From Myxococcales bacterium (GTDB taxonomy: Bacteria; Myxococcota_A; Polyangia; JAAYKL01), in the NCBI GenBank assembly GCA_012522445.1, contig JAAYKL010000046.1, positions 1 to 64,000 of the forward strand: DNA of 64,000 nucleotides, given 5' to 3'. The translations under genes and the position numbers were made by a program. Positions 8,617 through 16,108 of the stretch are shown here, piece by piece (position 1 is the first letter of the stretch; the number at the start of each line of letters is the position of its first letter). The notes under the pieces are model-generated. The model was not told the origin of the DNA, did not search any database, and worked only from the letters and a program-made list of their open reading frames with translations.

Positions 8617-8760
8617 TGTTAACCTATTGAAATCATTGCACATTATTTTACGTTTTTGAAATTCGGCCAAATACTGTCCCGGTGCGAGACAGATATTGTC
8701 CCATTCTGGACGGCAGAAAAGTAGGACCAGCGGGACCCGTAGAATGCCGCGGGGAAAGTA

Positions 8761-8806
8761 GGACTGGTGGGACCAGTTGGACCGGTGGGACCAGTTGGAC
8801 CGGTGG
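8761..8806 (+). repeat. 18-bp tandem repeat
   Basis: Two and a half units of GGACYGGTGGGACCAGTT. Read on the minus strand it would encode Gly-Pro-Thr triplets, but no credible gene surrounds it. Confidence 0.8.
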
Positions 8807-8864
8807 ATGCCGAGGGGAAATCGGAAAACGGACACAATTAACTGCTGGTGGTCCGGACATTTAC

Positions 8865-8904
8865 ACCGCTCTCCGCGCCCCATCTTTGCCGCGAATTTGA
8901 GACG
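8865..8904 (+). repeat. right copy of 40-bp direct repeat
   Basis: It matches 6518-6557 at 39 of 40 positions and ends 28 bp before the lytic transglycosylase start codon. Confidence 0.9.
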
Positions 8905-8932
8905 CCGCCTCCTTTCGGGCTACCATACGTCC

Positions 8933-9772
8933 ATGCGCTTTGTTTTTCACACACCAACGCTCCTCCTCGCCTGTGTCTCGGCCCTGATCGCTGCCGCCTG
9001 CGGTGCCCCTGCCGCGCCCCGCCACACCACGCCATCCGCCGCGCCCCAAACCCAGACACCGGGCCAGCGCCCCGCCGTGCGCCTCGACCCCAGCGAGGAG
9101 ACCATCGCCCTCAAGGGCAACCAGAGCCCCGCAGCCGCGCAGTCCAAGGAGAACACCGACAAGCGCATGCAAGGCTGGGACGTCACCGCCGAGAAGGTCC
9201 AGGCCGTGGCCGATATCGTGCGGCGGGCAGCGGCGCAAAACGGCATCGGCGCCGACCTGATTTACGGCGTCATCTGGGTGGAGTCGCGCTTCAACCCCAA
9301 GGCCGTCTCGCCGGTGGGGGCCCAGGGCCTCATGCAGCTCATGCCCAAGACAGCCGAGTACTTGGCGGGGCTTATCTCCTGGAGCGGCAAGTACGACGCC
9401 TTCGACCCGGAGTTCAACATCGCCGCGGGCAGCTACTACATCGCGCGCCTCATCAAGCAGTTCGACGGCGACCTCGACCTGGCCCTGGCCGCCTACAACG
9501 CCGGTCCCACCAATATCCGCCGCTGGATGAACAACACCGGGCTGCCCAAGGTGTCCATCGAGTACTACACGATGGTCCAGACCGCGCGGCACTACTTCGG
9601 CGGCGACGCACAGGGCCCAGGCGCGACACACAGCTCCGGTACCGCCGTGGCCGAGGCGGTCATCCCCACCAGCGCCGCCCTAGATCGCCTGGGGCTCGCC
9701 ATCCTCATCTCGGGGTATTCGCTAAACGCCGTGGGGCGCGACCGGCCCAACGAAATCGAACCGCTCAACTAG
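8933..9772 (+). CDS. lytic transglycosylase (SLT family) lipoprotein
   Basis: A 279-residue periplasmic muramidase-like enzyme that should cleave peptidoglycan glycan strands. The N-terminal signal peptide ends in a lipobox-like IAAAC (Cys at about 23). A Pro/Thr/Gln-rich spacer is followed by the SLT domain (about 85-225). It has the catalytic Glu in IWVESRFNPKA, the substrate motifs GAQGLMQLMPKTA and AYNAGPTNIRRW, and the conserved FDPEFNIAAGSYYI stretch. The ATG at 8933 gives a proper signal peptide, whereas upstream in-frame codons read through the 40-bp repeat. The gene converges with, and overlaps by 8 bp, the aminotransferase gene. Confidence 0.93.
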   Translation: MRFVFHTPTLLLACVSALIAAACGAPAAPRHTTPSAAPQTQTPGQRPAVRLDPSEETIALKGNQSPAAAQSKENTDKRMQGWDVTAEKVQAVADIVRRAAAQNGIGADLIYGVIWVESRFNPKAVSPVGAQGLMQLMPKTAEYLAGLISWSGKYDAFDPEFNIAAGSYYIARLIKQFDGDLDLALAAYNAGPTNIRRWMNNTGLPKVSIEYYTMVQTARHYFGGDAQGPGATHSSGTAVAEAVIPTSAALDRLGLAILISGYSLNAVGRDRPNEIEPLN

Positions 9773-11075
9773 CCAGGTAGGTCTCAATGGCCTTGGAAAT
9801 GGTGCGCCAGGTCCACACGCGTTTCTCGTCGTCGACCTCGAGCACCGTGACGCGAAAGCCGAAGCGCTCGGAGCAAAAGCCCGTCAGGGGCACGACGCAG
9901 ATACCCTCGGCGGCCAGCAGGTAGTAGGCAAAGCGCTTGTCCGCGGGCACGCCCTGCACCTTTTCTTCGACAAAGGCGCGCGCCTCGGGGTTGGCGATGG
10001 GCAGGGTTTGGCGGTCGTTGAGCACGCCCTCGTCGAAGAGCACCGGCATGTAAAAGGCGCCCTGGGGACGGATGACGTGCACGCCCTTGGTCGCCTCGAA
10101 GATGTCCACGGCCTCGTTGACGCGGTGTTCGAAGGCGCGCAGGCGGTGCTCCATGTGGCCGGGGTAGCGCGGGTCGGACATCACGATGGGAATGGAGTGC
10201 TGCGGCAGGCTGGTGGAGCACACCTCGAGCATCTTGGCGTTGATGACGCTGGTGATGTACTCGGCGAAGTCCTGGTCGCGGTCCTGGTTGAACACTTCGA
10301 TCCAACCGCAGCGCCCGCCGGGCCAGGGGTACTCCTTGGAGATGCCCTTGAGCGCGATGCCCGGCAAGTCGCCGATGACCTCGGAGAGGTGGGCGGTTTG
10401 GGCGCCGTTGTACAGGATGTTGCAGTAGATTTCGTCGGCGATGACCATCACCCGGTAGCGGCGGGCAATGGCGACGATTTTTTCGAGGATGTCGCGCGGG
10501 TACACCGTGCCGGTGGGATTGCCCGGGTTGATGAGCAGGATGCCGGCGATGGTGTCGTTGTAGCGGATTTTGTTTTCGAGCTCTTCGAGGTTGGGCATCC
10601 AGCCCTTTTCGGGCACCAGGTCGTAGGTCAGGTGCTCGTAGCCCGAGTGGGCGGCCTCCGCCGAGGAGTGCGTGGGATAAGCGGGCGACGGTCCGATGAT
10701 GCGGGCCTCGCGCTTCATGGTGCCGAAGAGGCGCGCCACGGCGTCACCTAAGCCGTTGAAGAAGATGATGTCCTTGGGGGTGATTTGGCAGCCGCCCCGG
10801 GCGTTGACCTGGCGGCTCAAGAACTCGCGTGCTTCGAGCAGGCCTTGGGTGGCGGTGTAGCCGTAGGTCTCGTCGGTGGCCACGAGCTTGCCGATGATTT
10901 CTTTGATCCACTCCGGCAGGGCCTCGCCCTTGTGTACCGGGTCGCCGATGTTCTCCCACGACTTCATCTCCACGCCCAAGGCGCGCAGGGTTTCGGCCAC
11001 GGCCACAATTTCGCGAATCTCGTATTTGAACCGTCCGGCATCCAGGTGGACAATGCCTCTTCTCAAGTATCTCAT
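9765..11075 (-). CDS. pyridoxal phosphate-dependent aminotransferase (class I/II)
   Basis: A 436-residue fold-type I aminotransferase. Visible motifs are ETYGYTATQGLLEARE (substrate and cofactor entry), NPGNPTGTVYP (PLP phosphate region), VIADEIY (Asp that binds the pyridine nitrogen), and SKEYPWPGGRCGW with the Schiff-base Lys. It probably transfers amino groups between amino acids and 2-oxoglutarate or pyruvate. Similarity is to the AspC/AlaA-like group, but the exact substrate cannot be fixed from the sequence. An aromatic aminotransferase role is possible given the aro/trp cluster nearby. The ATG at 11075 has GGAGGC about ten bases upstream. Confidence 0.88.
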   Translation of the reverse strand: MRYLRRGIVHLDAGRFKYEIREIVAVAETLRALGVEMKSWENIGDPVHKGEALPEWIKEIIGKLVATDETYGYTATQGLLEAREFLSRQVNARGGCQITPKDIIFFNGLGDAVARLFGTMKREARIIGPSPAYPTHSSAEAAHSGYEHLTYDLVPEKGWMPNLEELENKIRYNDTIAGILLINPGNPTGTVYPRDILEKIVAIARRYRVMVIADEIYCNILYNGAQTAHLSEVIGDLPGIALKGISKEYPWPGGRCGWIEVFNQDRDQDFAEYITSVINAKMLEVCSTSLPQHSIPIVMSDPRYPGHMEHRLRAFEHRVNEAVDIFEATKGVHVIRPQGAFYMPVLFDEGVLNDRQTLPIANPEARAFVEEKVQGVPADKRFAYYLLAAEGICVVPLTGFCSERFGFRVTVLEVDDEKRVWTWRTISKAIETYLAS

Positions 11076-11203
11076 GTTGTTCCCGCCTCCAGCGTCGCGG
11101 CGCCGCCAACATCGGGCGCCACAAGTTCGCCTGGAAGCTATTATAAATGCGGCGACTTTGACAAGCGCTTCCCCAAAAAGATCGCCCCGCCCCACCCGGT
11201 CAT

Positions 11204-11221
11204 GTGTACGGGCGGTTCGCG
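11204..11221 (+). repeat. half-copy of palindromic intergenic repeat
   Basis: GTGTACGGGCGGTTCGCG is an exact left arm of the dispersed palindrome, in the 212-bp gap between the aminotransferase and the cysteine-rich lipoprotein gene. Confidence 0.7.
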
Positions 11222-11287
11222 TTCCCCTGCATTTCCAGTTCACGTGTATGAATTGATGTAATTGTAGTCAGTATGGGTCAGGGGTGG

Positions 11288-13732
11288 TCAGGGGACGATG
11301 CAGAGCCAGTTCTCATCGGGATGCGGCACAGTGCCAGAGGCACACATGTTCCCGCGACAGTAGTTGGCCCCGGGACCAGCGCAGTCGTAGTCGAGCGCGC
11401 CGCACCCGCAGTCGCAGTCACCGTCGCCATACCAATAATCGGAACAGGTCCACTCAGCGGGCACGGGAGGAAGGGGTACACAGAGCCAGTTCTCGTCGGG
11501 ATGCGGTACCAGCCCTTGGTTGGTGCAGGCGTCACTCCATTCACAATCCGTGGCATAGGGGCCGGCGCAGCCGTAATCCAGCGCGCCGCAGCCGCAATCG
11601 CAGAAGCCATCACCGTACCAATCGGGATCGCAGGTCCACTCAGCGGGCACGGGAGGAAGGGGTACACAGAGCCAGTTCTCGTTGGGGTCTACCGTTAGCC
11701 CTTGGTTGGTGCAGACGTCAACGTAGCGGCAATAACTGCTCTCGGGGCCGGCGCAGTCAACGTCGAGGGCGCCGCAGCCGCAGTCGCACTCGCCGTCGCC
11801 GTACCAAGAGTCGTTGCAGGTCCAACCTGCGTTCTTGCAGACATTGTCGACGCAAGCCATCTCACTACCGACGCAGTGGTCGTCCTCTAGGCACGCGACG
11901 CACCTGCCCCCCACGCTGAGATCGCAGAACGCGCCCCTGGCATGGCCCACACAATCGTCGTCGACGCTGCAATCTGGGGACGCCATGTAGCAGCGCCAGT
12001 TCTCACCGTCGACCGGTGCGGTGCCGCTGGGACAATCGTCTTGGTCGCACTGGCTGGCTTCGGGCCCAGCGCAGTCGTAGTCGAGCGCGCCACAGCCGCA
12101 GTCGCATTGGCCGTCGCCGTACCGATTGGCAGGGCAGGTCCAATCAGTCGGCACGGATAGATACTCACAGCGCCAATTTTCGTCGGCGTCGGGGAGCTTG
12201 CCCAATGTGCAAAATATGTTGTCACATTGGAAGTTCTCGGGCCCAGCGCAGTCGTAGTCGAGCGCGCCGCAGCCGCAGTCGCATTGGCCGTCGCCGTACC
12301 GATTGGCAGGGCATGTCCAGGCATCAGATAGGCAAAATTTGGTTTTGGGGGCGCAAGATTCACCGTCCAAGCAGTCGCCATCCGCCAGACACGCGACGCA
12401 CCGGCCGGTGTCGACATCGCAAAATGCGCCGTTGGCGTGGCCCTCACAGTCGGCATCGACGCTGCAATCTGGGTTCGCCATGGTGCAGCGCCAGTTCTCA
12501 TCGTCGACCGGTGCGGTGCCGCTGGGGCAATCGTTTTGGTAGCAGTGGCTGGCCTCGGGACCCGCGCAGTCGATGTCGCGCACGCCGCAGCCGCAGTCGC
12601 AGTAATCGTCGCCGTACATGTGTGGCGGGCAGGTCCAATTGGGGGGCGTGGCCAGCGGTTCGCAGCGCCAGTTCTCGTCGGCGTTGGGATAGCTGAACAT
12701 GCTGCAACCGTGATATTCGCAAGACCCGACGGTATCGTCTGCGCAATCGATATCGCGCGCGCCACAGCCGCATTCGCAGAGGCCGTTATCGTACCAAAAG
12801 GGGGCGCAGATCCAATCCGCCACCGGCGCGCAAAAGCCGCCGGGGCCACACACCGGCGCGCTGCTGTCGCAATCGTCGTCGTCGAAGCACAGATCAGGGT
12901 TGTTCAGGAAGGCGGCGATCTCAAAGTCGTTGATACACAAGGTGCTGACCATGTCGTCCAACAGCAGGACGACGTTGCGGAACCACGCGTGGAAGGGTGC
13001 GCCATAGGTGACGTCGATCTCCGTGACCTCCATGGTTCCCGATACCAGCAAGTAATTCATTATCTGCATCCCGGATTGCACATGGAGCATGAAGTAGTGT
13101 TCGGTGGTGGTCGCCAAATCGACCATGCCCGGCGCGATGACGTTCGGAAGGAACCCGATGCTCAGGTCAGCCATCGCGTCACCAATCTCGAACCCCCCAT
13201 GATAGATGAGCGGATCATTGCGACCTCCCATGGACTGGTAGTTCTGACCAATCAGGACCGGCGTCCCTTGGGCATCGCACCTGGCCTCGCAGGTGTTGTC
13301 GTTGCAAACATCAGGTCCGGGGCAGTCTTCGTCTTCTGCGCACATGACGCATTCGCCGGTGGCGACGATGCAAAGGCCCAAGCCGGGCTCGGTGCAGTCG
13401 GCGTCGGAGGCGCAGCCTGGGGGCGGGGTCTCGGTGTCGCCCGGGTCATCGGTCTCCGTATCGCCCGGGTCATCGGTCTCCGTGTCGCCCGGGTCATCAC
13501 TCGCGGTGTCGCCCGGGTCATCGGTCTCGGTATCGCCCGGGTCATCACTCGCCGTGTCACCCGTGGGGTCACTCGCTGTGTCGCCCGTGGGATCACTCGC
13601 TGTGTCGCCCGTGGGATCACTTGCTGTGTCGCCCGGGTCGGCATCCGCGCTCCCTTTTGAATCCTTGTCGCAACCCGCGGATAGCAGCAGTGCCGCGAAC
13701 AAGGCGCCCAACAGAGCCATTCTCTTTGCCAT
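11288..13732 (-). CDS. large cysteine-rich repeat lipoprotein
   Basis: An 814-residue predicted lipoprotein. It has a signal peptide ending LLLSAGC (Cys at about 20), then a low-complexity DPTGDTAS / DDPGDTET region (about 25-105), a Cys-rich segment of CxxDxDC type (about 106-155), and a non-repetitive domain (about 156-300). From about residue 307 to the end there are seven copies of a roughly 51-residue repeat. The repeat core is W-x-C, YGDG-x-CDCGCGALD-x-DCAGP, two more Cys, then DENW-x-C. Two CxxDxDC-like inserts interrupt the array. The spacing suggests disulfide-bonded, perhaps metal-binding surface modules. It starts at an ATG with AAGGGAG upstream, and it is probably a single-gene unit. 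No catalytic function is claimed. Confidence 0.8.
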   Translation of the reverse strand: MAKRMALLGALFAALLLSAGCDKDSKGSADADPGDTASDPTGDTASDPTGDTASDPTGDTASDDPGDTETDDPGDTASDDPGDTETDDPGDTETDDPGDTETPPPGCASDADCTEPGLGLCIVATGECVMCAEDEDCPGPDVCNDNTCEARCDAQGTPVLIGQNYQSMGGRNDPLIYHGGFEIGDAMADLSIGFLPNVIAPGMVDLATTTEHYFMLHVQSGMQIMNYLLVSGTMEVTEIDVTYGAPFHAWFRNVVLLLDDMVSTLCINDFEIAAFLNNPDLCFDDDDCDSSAPVCGPGGFCAPVADWICAPFWYDNGLCECGCGARDIDCADDTVGSCEYHGCSMFSYPNADENWRCEPLATPPNWTCPPHMYGDDYCDCGCGVRDIDCAGPEASHCYQNDCPSGTAPVDDENWRCTMANPDCSVDADCEGHANGAFCDVDTGRCVACLADGDCLDGESCAPKTKFCLSDAWTCPANRYGDGQCDCGCGALDYDCAGPENFQCDNIFCTLGKLPDADENWRCEYLSVPTDWTCPANRYGDGQCDCGCGALDYDCAGPEASQCDQDDCPSGTAPVDGENWRCYMASPDCSVDDDCVGHARGAFCDLSVGGRCVACLEDDHCVGSEMACVDNVCKNAGWTCNDSWYGDGECDCGCGALDVDCAGPESSYCRYVDVCTNQGLTVDPNENWLCVPLPPVPAEWTCDPDWYGDGFCDCGCGALDYGCAGPYATDCEWSDACTNQGLVPHPDENWLCVPLPPVPAEWTCSDYWYGDGDCDCGCGALDYDCAGPGANYCRGNMCASGTVPHPDENWLCIVP

Positions 13733-13902
13733 TGCATCTCCCTTTCGGTGGTTTTCGCATCCGTTCCCATGCGAGACAGAAAGCGCCCGATGTCGGCGTT
13801 TTCAATTGTCGGTCATATTCCAAATTGTGCTGTCTTTTCCGCGCGCCCGTCAATCGCTTTACGTTTTATCCGGCGTCTTCGTGCCGCGGGAAAACGGCGG
13901 GA

Positions 13903-13925
13903 CGGTTCGCGAACAGCCCGTACAC
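13903..13925. repeat. partial copy of palindromic intergenic repeat
   Basis: CGGTTCGCGAAC followed by AGCCCGTACAC matches the palindrome centre and right arm at 22 of 23 positions. Confidence 0.7.
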
Positions 13926-13940
13926 AGGAGCGGGGCCGGG

Positions 13941-14009
13941 AAAACGTAGGGCGGTACCTGCGTGTCTGCCCTGGTCTTGCGGGTACCCACCCTGTGGAGA
14001 TGCCCCTAC
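13941..14009 (-). terminator. candidate terminator of the aromatic supraoperon
   Basis: Downstream of pheA the transcript can fold with GTAGGG pairing CCCTAC and an inner GGTACC pairing GGTACC, followed by CGTTTT. The loop is long and the U-run short, so it is a moderate candidate. The arms also resemble a common type of dispersed GTAGGG...CCCTAC repeat element. Confidence 0.45.
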
Positions 14010-14046
14010 ACCGGTAATCGATATGTGACTGAAATGAATGAGGGGC

Positions 14047-15102
14047 TCAGCCGTTGAAGCGGGGATAGCAGCCCAGTAGCAGCATGCTGGGGGTGAAGGC
14101 GCGCACTTTGTCGAGCACCTCGAGCACCTTGGCGTCCTGATCGGAGCCCTCGAAATCCAAGAAGAAATTGTAGGTGCCGCTCTCGGTGCGGTGCGGCATG
14201 GAGGCGATGCGGGTGAGGTTGATGTGCGACTCGGCGAAGATGCGCAGGGACTCGAGCAGCTCGCCGGACTTGTGCGCCGTGGCAAAGACGATGGAGCACT
14301 TGTCGCCCGGCACCTTCGAGGGCTCGCGCGAGAGCAGCAGGAAGCGCGTGGAGTTGGTGGGGTCGTCTTCGATGTGCTCTTTGAGGATTTCGAGGTCGTA
14401 GAGCTGGGCGCAGAGGGGCGAGGCGATGGCCGCAGCACGCGTCTTGGCGGTGTTGAGCATGCGCGCCGCACCCGCCGTGTCGTAATAGGGTCGCGGCTCC
14501 AAGCGGTTGCGCTCCAAGAAGGCCGCGCACTGGGCCAGGGCCTGCGGATGCGAATACACCTCGCGCACCTCGCGATAGTCGGTGCCCTTGGCCACCAGCA
14601 AGCAGTGGTGCACCGGCACAATCGTTTCGCCGATGACCTTGAGCGTTGTGTGGGTGAGCAGGTTGTTCACCTGTGTCACGGCGCCCTCCAGGGAGTTTTC
14701 GACCGGCACCACGCCGAAGTCGAACGCGCCCTCGGACACGCCCTCAAAGACCTCGGAGAACTTCGCGCAGGGGATGTAGGCGCTGCCCGGCATGAACGCC
14801 CGCGAGGCCATCTCGCTGTAGGCACCGTGTTCGCCCTGAAAGGCCACCAGGGGCAATTTGCGCTCTTGGAGATTTTTGCTCTCGTCCATGATGCGCTGAA
14901 AGAGCTGCTCGATAAAGCTCTCGTCCAGCAAGGCGAGGCGCGAGCGCTGGGCGTGTTCGATCACCGCGGCTTCGCGCTCTTCGTCCTTGGTGGCGGTCTT
15001 GAATGGCCGAGTGCGCAAGGACATCTCCATGCGGGCTTCGAGGAGCGAGACCAACTCTCTATCGATTTCATCTATGCGTTTGCGAATGGCTTCGAGTTTC
15101 AT
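14047..15102 (-). CDS. pheA: bifunctional chorismate mutase / prephenate dehydratase
   Basis: A 351-residue P-protein that converts chorismate to prephenate and then phenylpyruvate, the phenylalanine branch. The N-terminal chorismate mutase domain (about 1-85) has the IDEIDRELVSLLEAR helix. The prephenate dehydratase domain (about 90-270) has AFQGEHGAYSE, VPVENSLEGAV and NSTRFLLL. The C-terminal ACT domain (about 275-345) has GELLESLRIFAESHINLTRI. The ESRP motif usually needed for Phe feedback binding here reads ASMP, so allosteric control may be altered. It is the last gene of the aromatic supraoperon and starts 4 bp after aroC, with a GAGG site upstream of the ATG. Confidence 0.95.
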   Translation of the reverse strand: MKLEAIRKRIDEIDRELVSLLEARMEMSLRTRPFKTATKDEEREAAVIEHAQRSRLALLDESFIEQLFQRIMDESKNLQERKLPLVAFQGEHGAYSEMASRAFMPGSAYIPCAKFSEVFEGVSEGAFDFGVVPVENSLEGAVTQVNNLLTHTTLKVIGETIVPVHHCLLVAKGTDYREVREVYSHPQALAQCAAFLERNRLEPRPYYDTAGAARMLNTAKTRAAAIASPLCAQLYDLEILKEHIEDDPTNSTRFLLLSREPSKVPGDKCSIVFATAHKSGELLESLRIFAESHINLTRIASMPHRTESGTYNFFLDFEGSDQDAKVLEVLDKVRAFTPSMLLLGCYPRFNG

Positions 15103-15106
15103 TTCA

Positions 15107-16108
15107 TTACCTCGGTTTTTGGGTTGTGGCGTTGGTCGCCCGCGACATTGCGAGCAGATCGGCCAGACCAATGGCCGTCATGGATTCTAAAATGGGGGGA
15201 AAACGCAGTCCGATGCACGCATCGTGACGACCGCGCACTTCGAGCACGTCGGGCTCGCCGGTCTTCAGGTTCACCGTGTCTTGGACCATGCCGATGCTCG
15301 ACGTGGGGCGTACGGCCACGCGAAAGACGATGGGGTTGCCATTGGTGATGCCGCCGTTGATGCCGCCGCTGTGGTTGGTGCGGGTGGTGCCGTCGATGTG
15401 CACAAAGGGATCGTTGAATTGGCTGCCCCGCATCTTGGCGCACGCGAAGCCCGTGCCGAACTCAATGCCCTTGACGCCGGGCACCGAAAACATCAGGTGG
15501 CTCAACACGGCTTCTACGGAGTCGAAGAAGGGCTCGCCCAAACCCGCGGGGACGCCCTCCACGCGCACCTCCACCAAGGCGCCCACGGGGACCATCTCGC
15601 GCTGCGCCGCCACCGCGGCCGCCACGGCATCTTTTTCGCCGCCGGCCTCCAACACCTGGGCGGTGATCTTCATGTCGCCCAGCAGTTTGCGCGCCACCAC
15701 GCCAGCCGCCACGATGCCCACGGTGATGCGGCCCGAAAAGTGCCCGCCCCCGCGGTAGTCGTTGTAGCCGCCGTGCTTGCGGTAGGCCGCGTAATCGGAG
15801 TGCCCCGGCCGCGGCGTGTTGCGGATGTTGTCGTAGGAGCTCGGGTCCGTGTCCGCGTTGTAAAACTGAATCATGATGGGCGCGCCCGTGGTGGTGCCCT
15901 CAAAGACGCCGTTCATGATGTTGGGAATGTCTTTTTCGGCCCGGGGCGTGGTGCCGGGTTTCCCCGCACGACGCCGCTCGATGTCGGCAGAGAAGTCGGC
16001 CTCGGAGAGCGGGACGCCGCCCGGACAGCCGTCGACGCTGATGCCGACGCCTTTGCCGTGGGACTCGCCAAAAATGGTGACGCGAAATAACCTGCCAAAG
16101 CTGTTCAT
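15107..16108 (-). CDS. aroC: chorismate synthase
   Basis: A 333-residue enzyme that makes chorismate from 5-enolpyruvylshikimate-3-phosphate using reduced FMN, the last common step of the shikimate pathway. Signatures are FGESHGKGVG near the start, RPGHSDYAAYRKHG, YRGGGHFSGR and the C-terminal RHDACIGLR. It is somewhat shorter than the usual 350-390 residues, with no obvious lost motif. The ATG at 16108 overlaps the aroA stop codon (ATGA), so translation is coupled. The intermediate passes from the aroA product straight to this enzyme. Confidence 0.95.
   Translation of the reverse strand: MNSFGRLFRVTIFGESHGKGVGISVDGCPGGVPLSEADFSADIERRRAGKPGTTPRAEKDIPNIMNGVFEGTTTGAPIMIQFYNADTDPSSYDNIRNTPRPGHSDYAAYRKHGGYNDYRGGGHFSGRITVGIVAAGVVARKLLGDMKITAQVLEAGGEKDAVAAAVAAQREMVPVGALVEVRVEGVPAGLGEPFFDSVEAVLSHLMFSVPGVKGIEFGTGFACAKMRGSQFNDPFVHIDGTTRTNHSGGINGGITNGNPIVFRVAVRPTSSIGMVQDTVNLKTGEPDVLEVRGRHDACIGLRFPPILESMTAIGLADLLAMSRATNATTQKPR

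Larger units (their letters stand above)
8552..8932. other. gene-free gap with palindrome and repeats
   Basis: No gene is supported here. It contains an 18-bp perfect palindrome (8599-8616), GACAGATATTGTCCC and GGACACAATTAACTG motifs resembling those at about 6556-6605, a short tandem repeat (8761-8806), and the right copy of the 40-bp direct repeat (8865-8904). Confidence 0.6.
13733..14046. other. gene-free gap between the aromatic operon and the cysteine-rich gene
   Basis: It holds a half-copy of the dispersed palindrome (13903-13925) and a long hairpin element (13946-14009), and presumably the promoter of the cysteine-rich lipoprotein gene. No gene is supported. Confidence 0.6.

Noticed and set aside
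8643-8837. minus-strand frame with Gly-Pro-Thr triplets resembling a collagen-like protein
   Set aside because: The triplets come only from an 18-bp tandem repeat of two and a half units. The rest has no signal, domain or start context.
6518-8904. intact insertion sequence between the 40-bp repeats
   Set aside because: No transposase gene is present and the repeats are direct, not inverted. Reported only as a bounded accessory patch.
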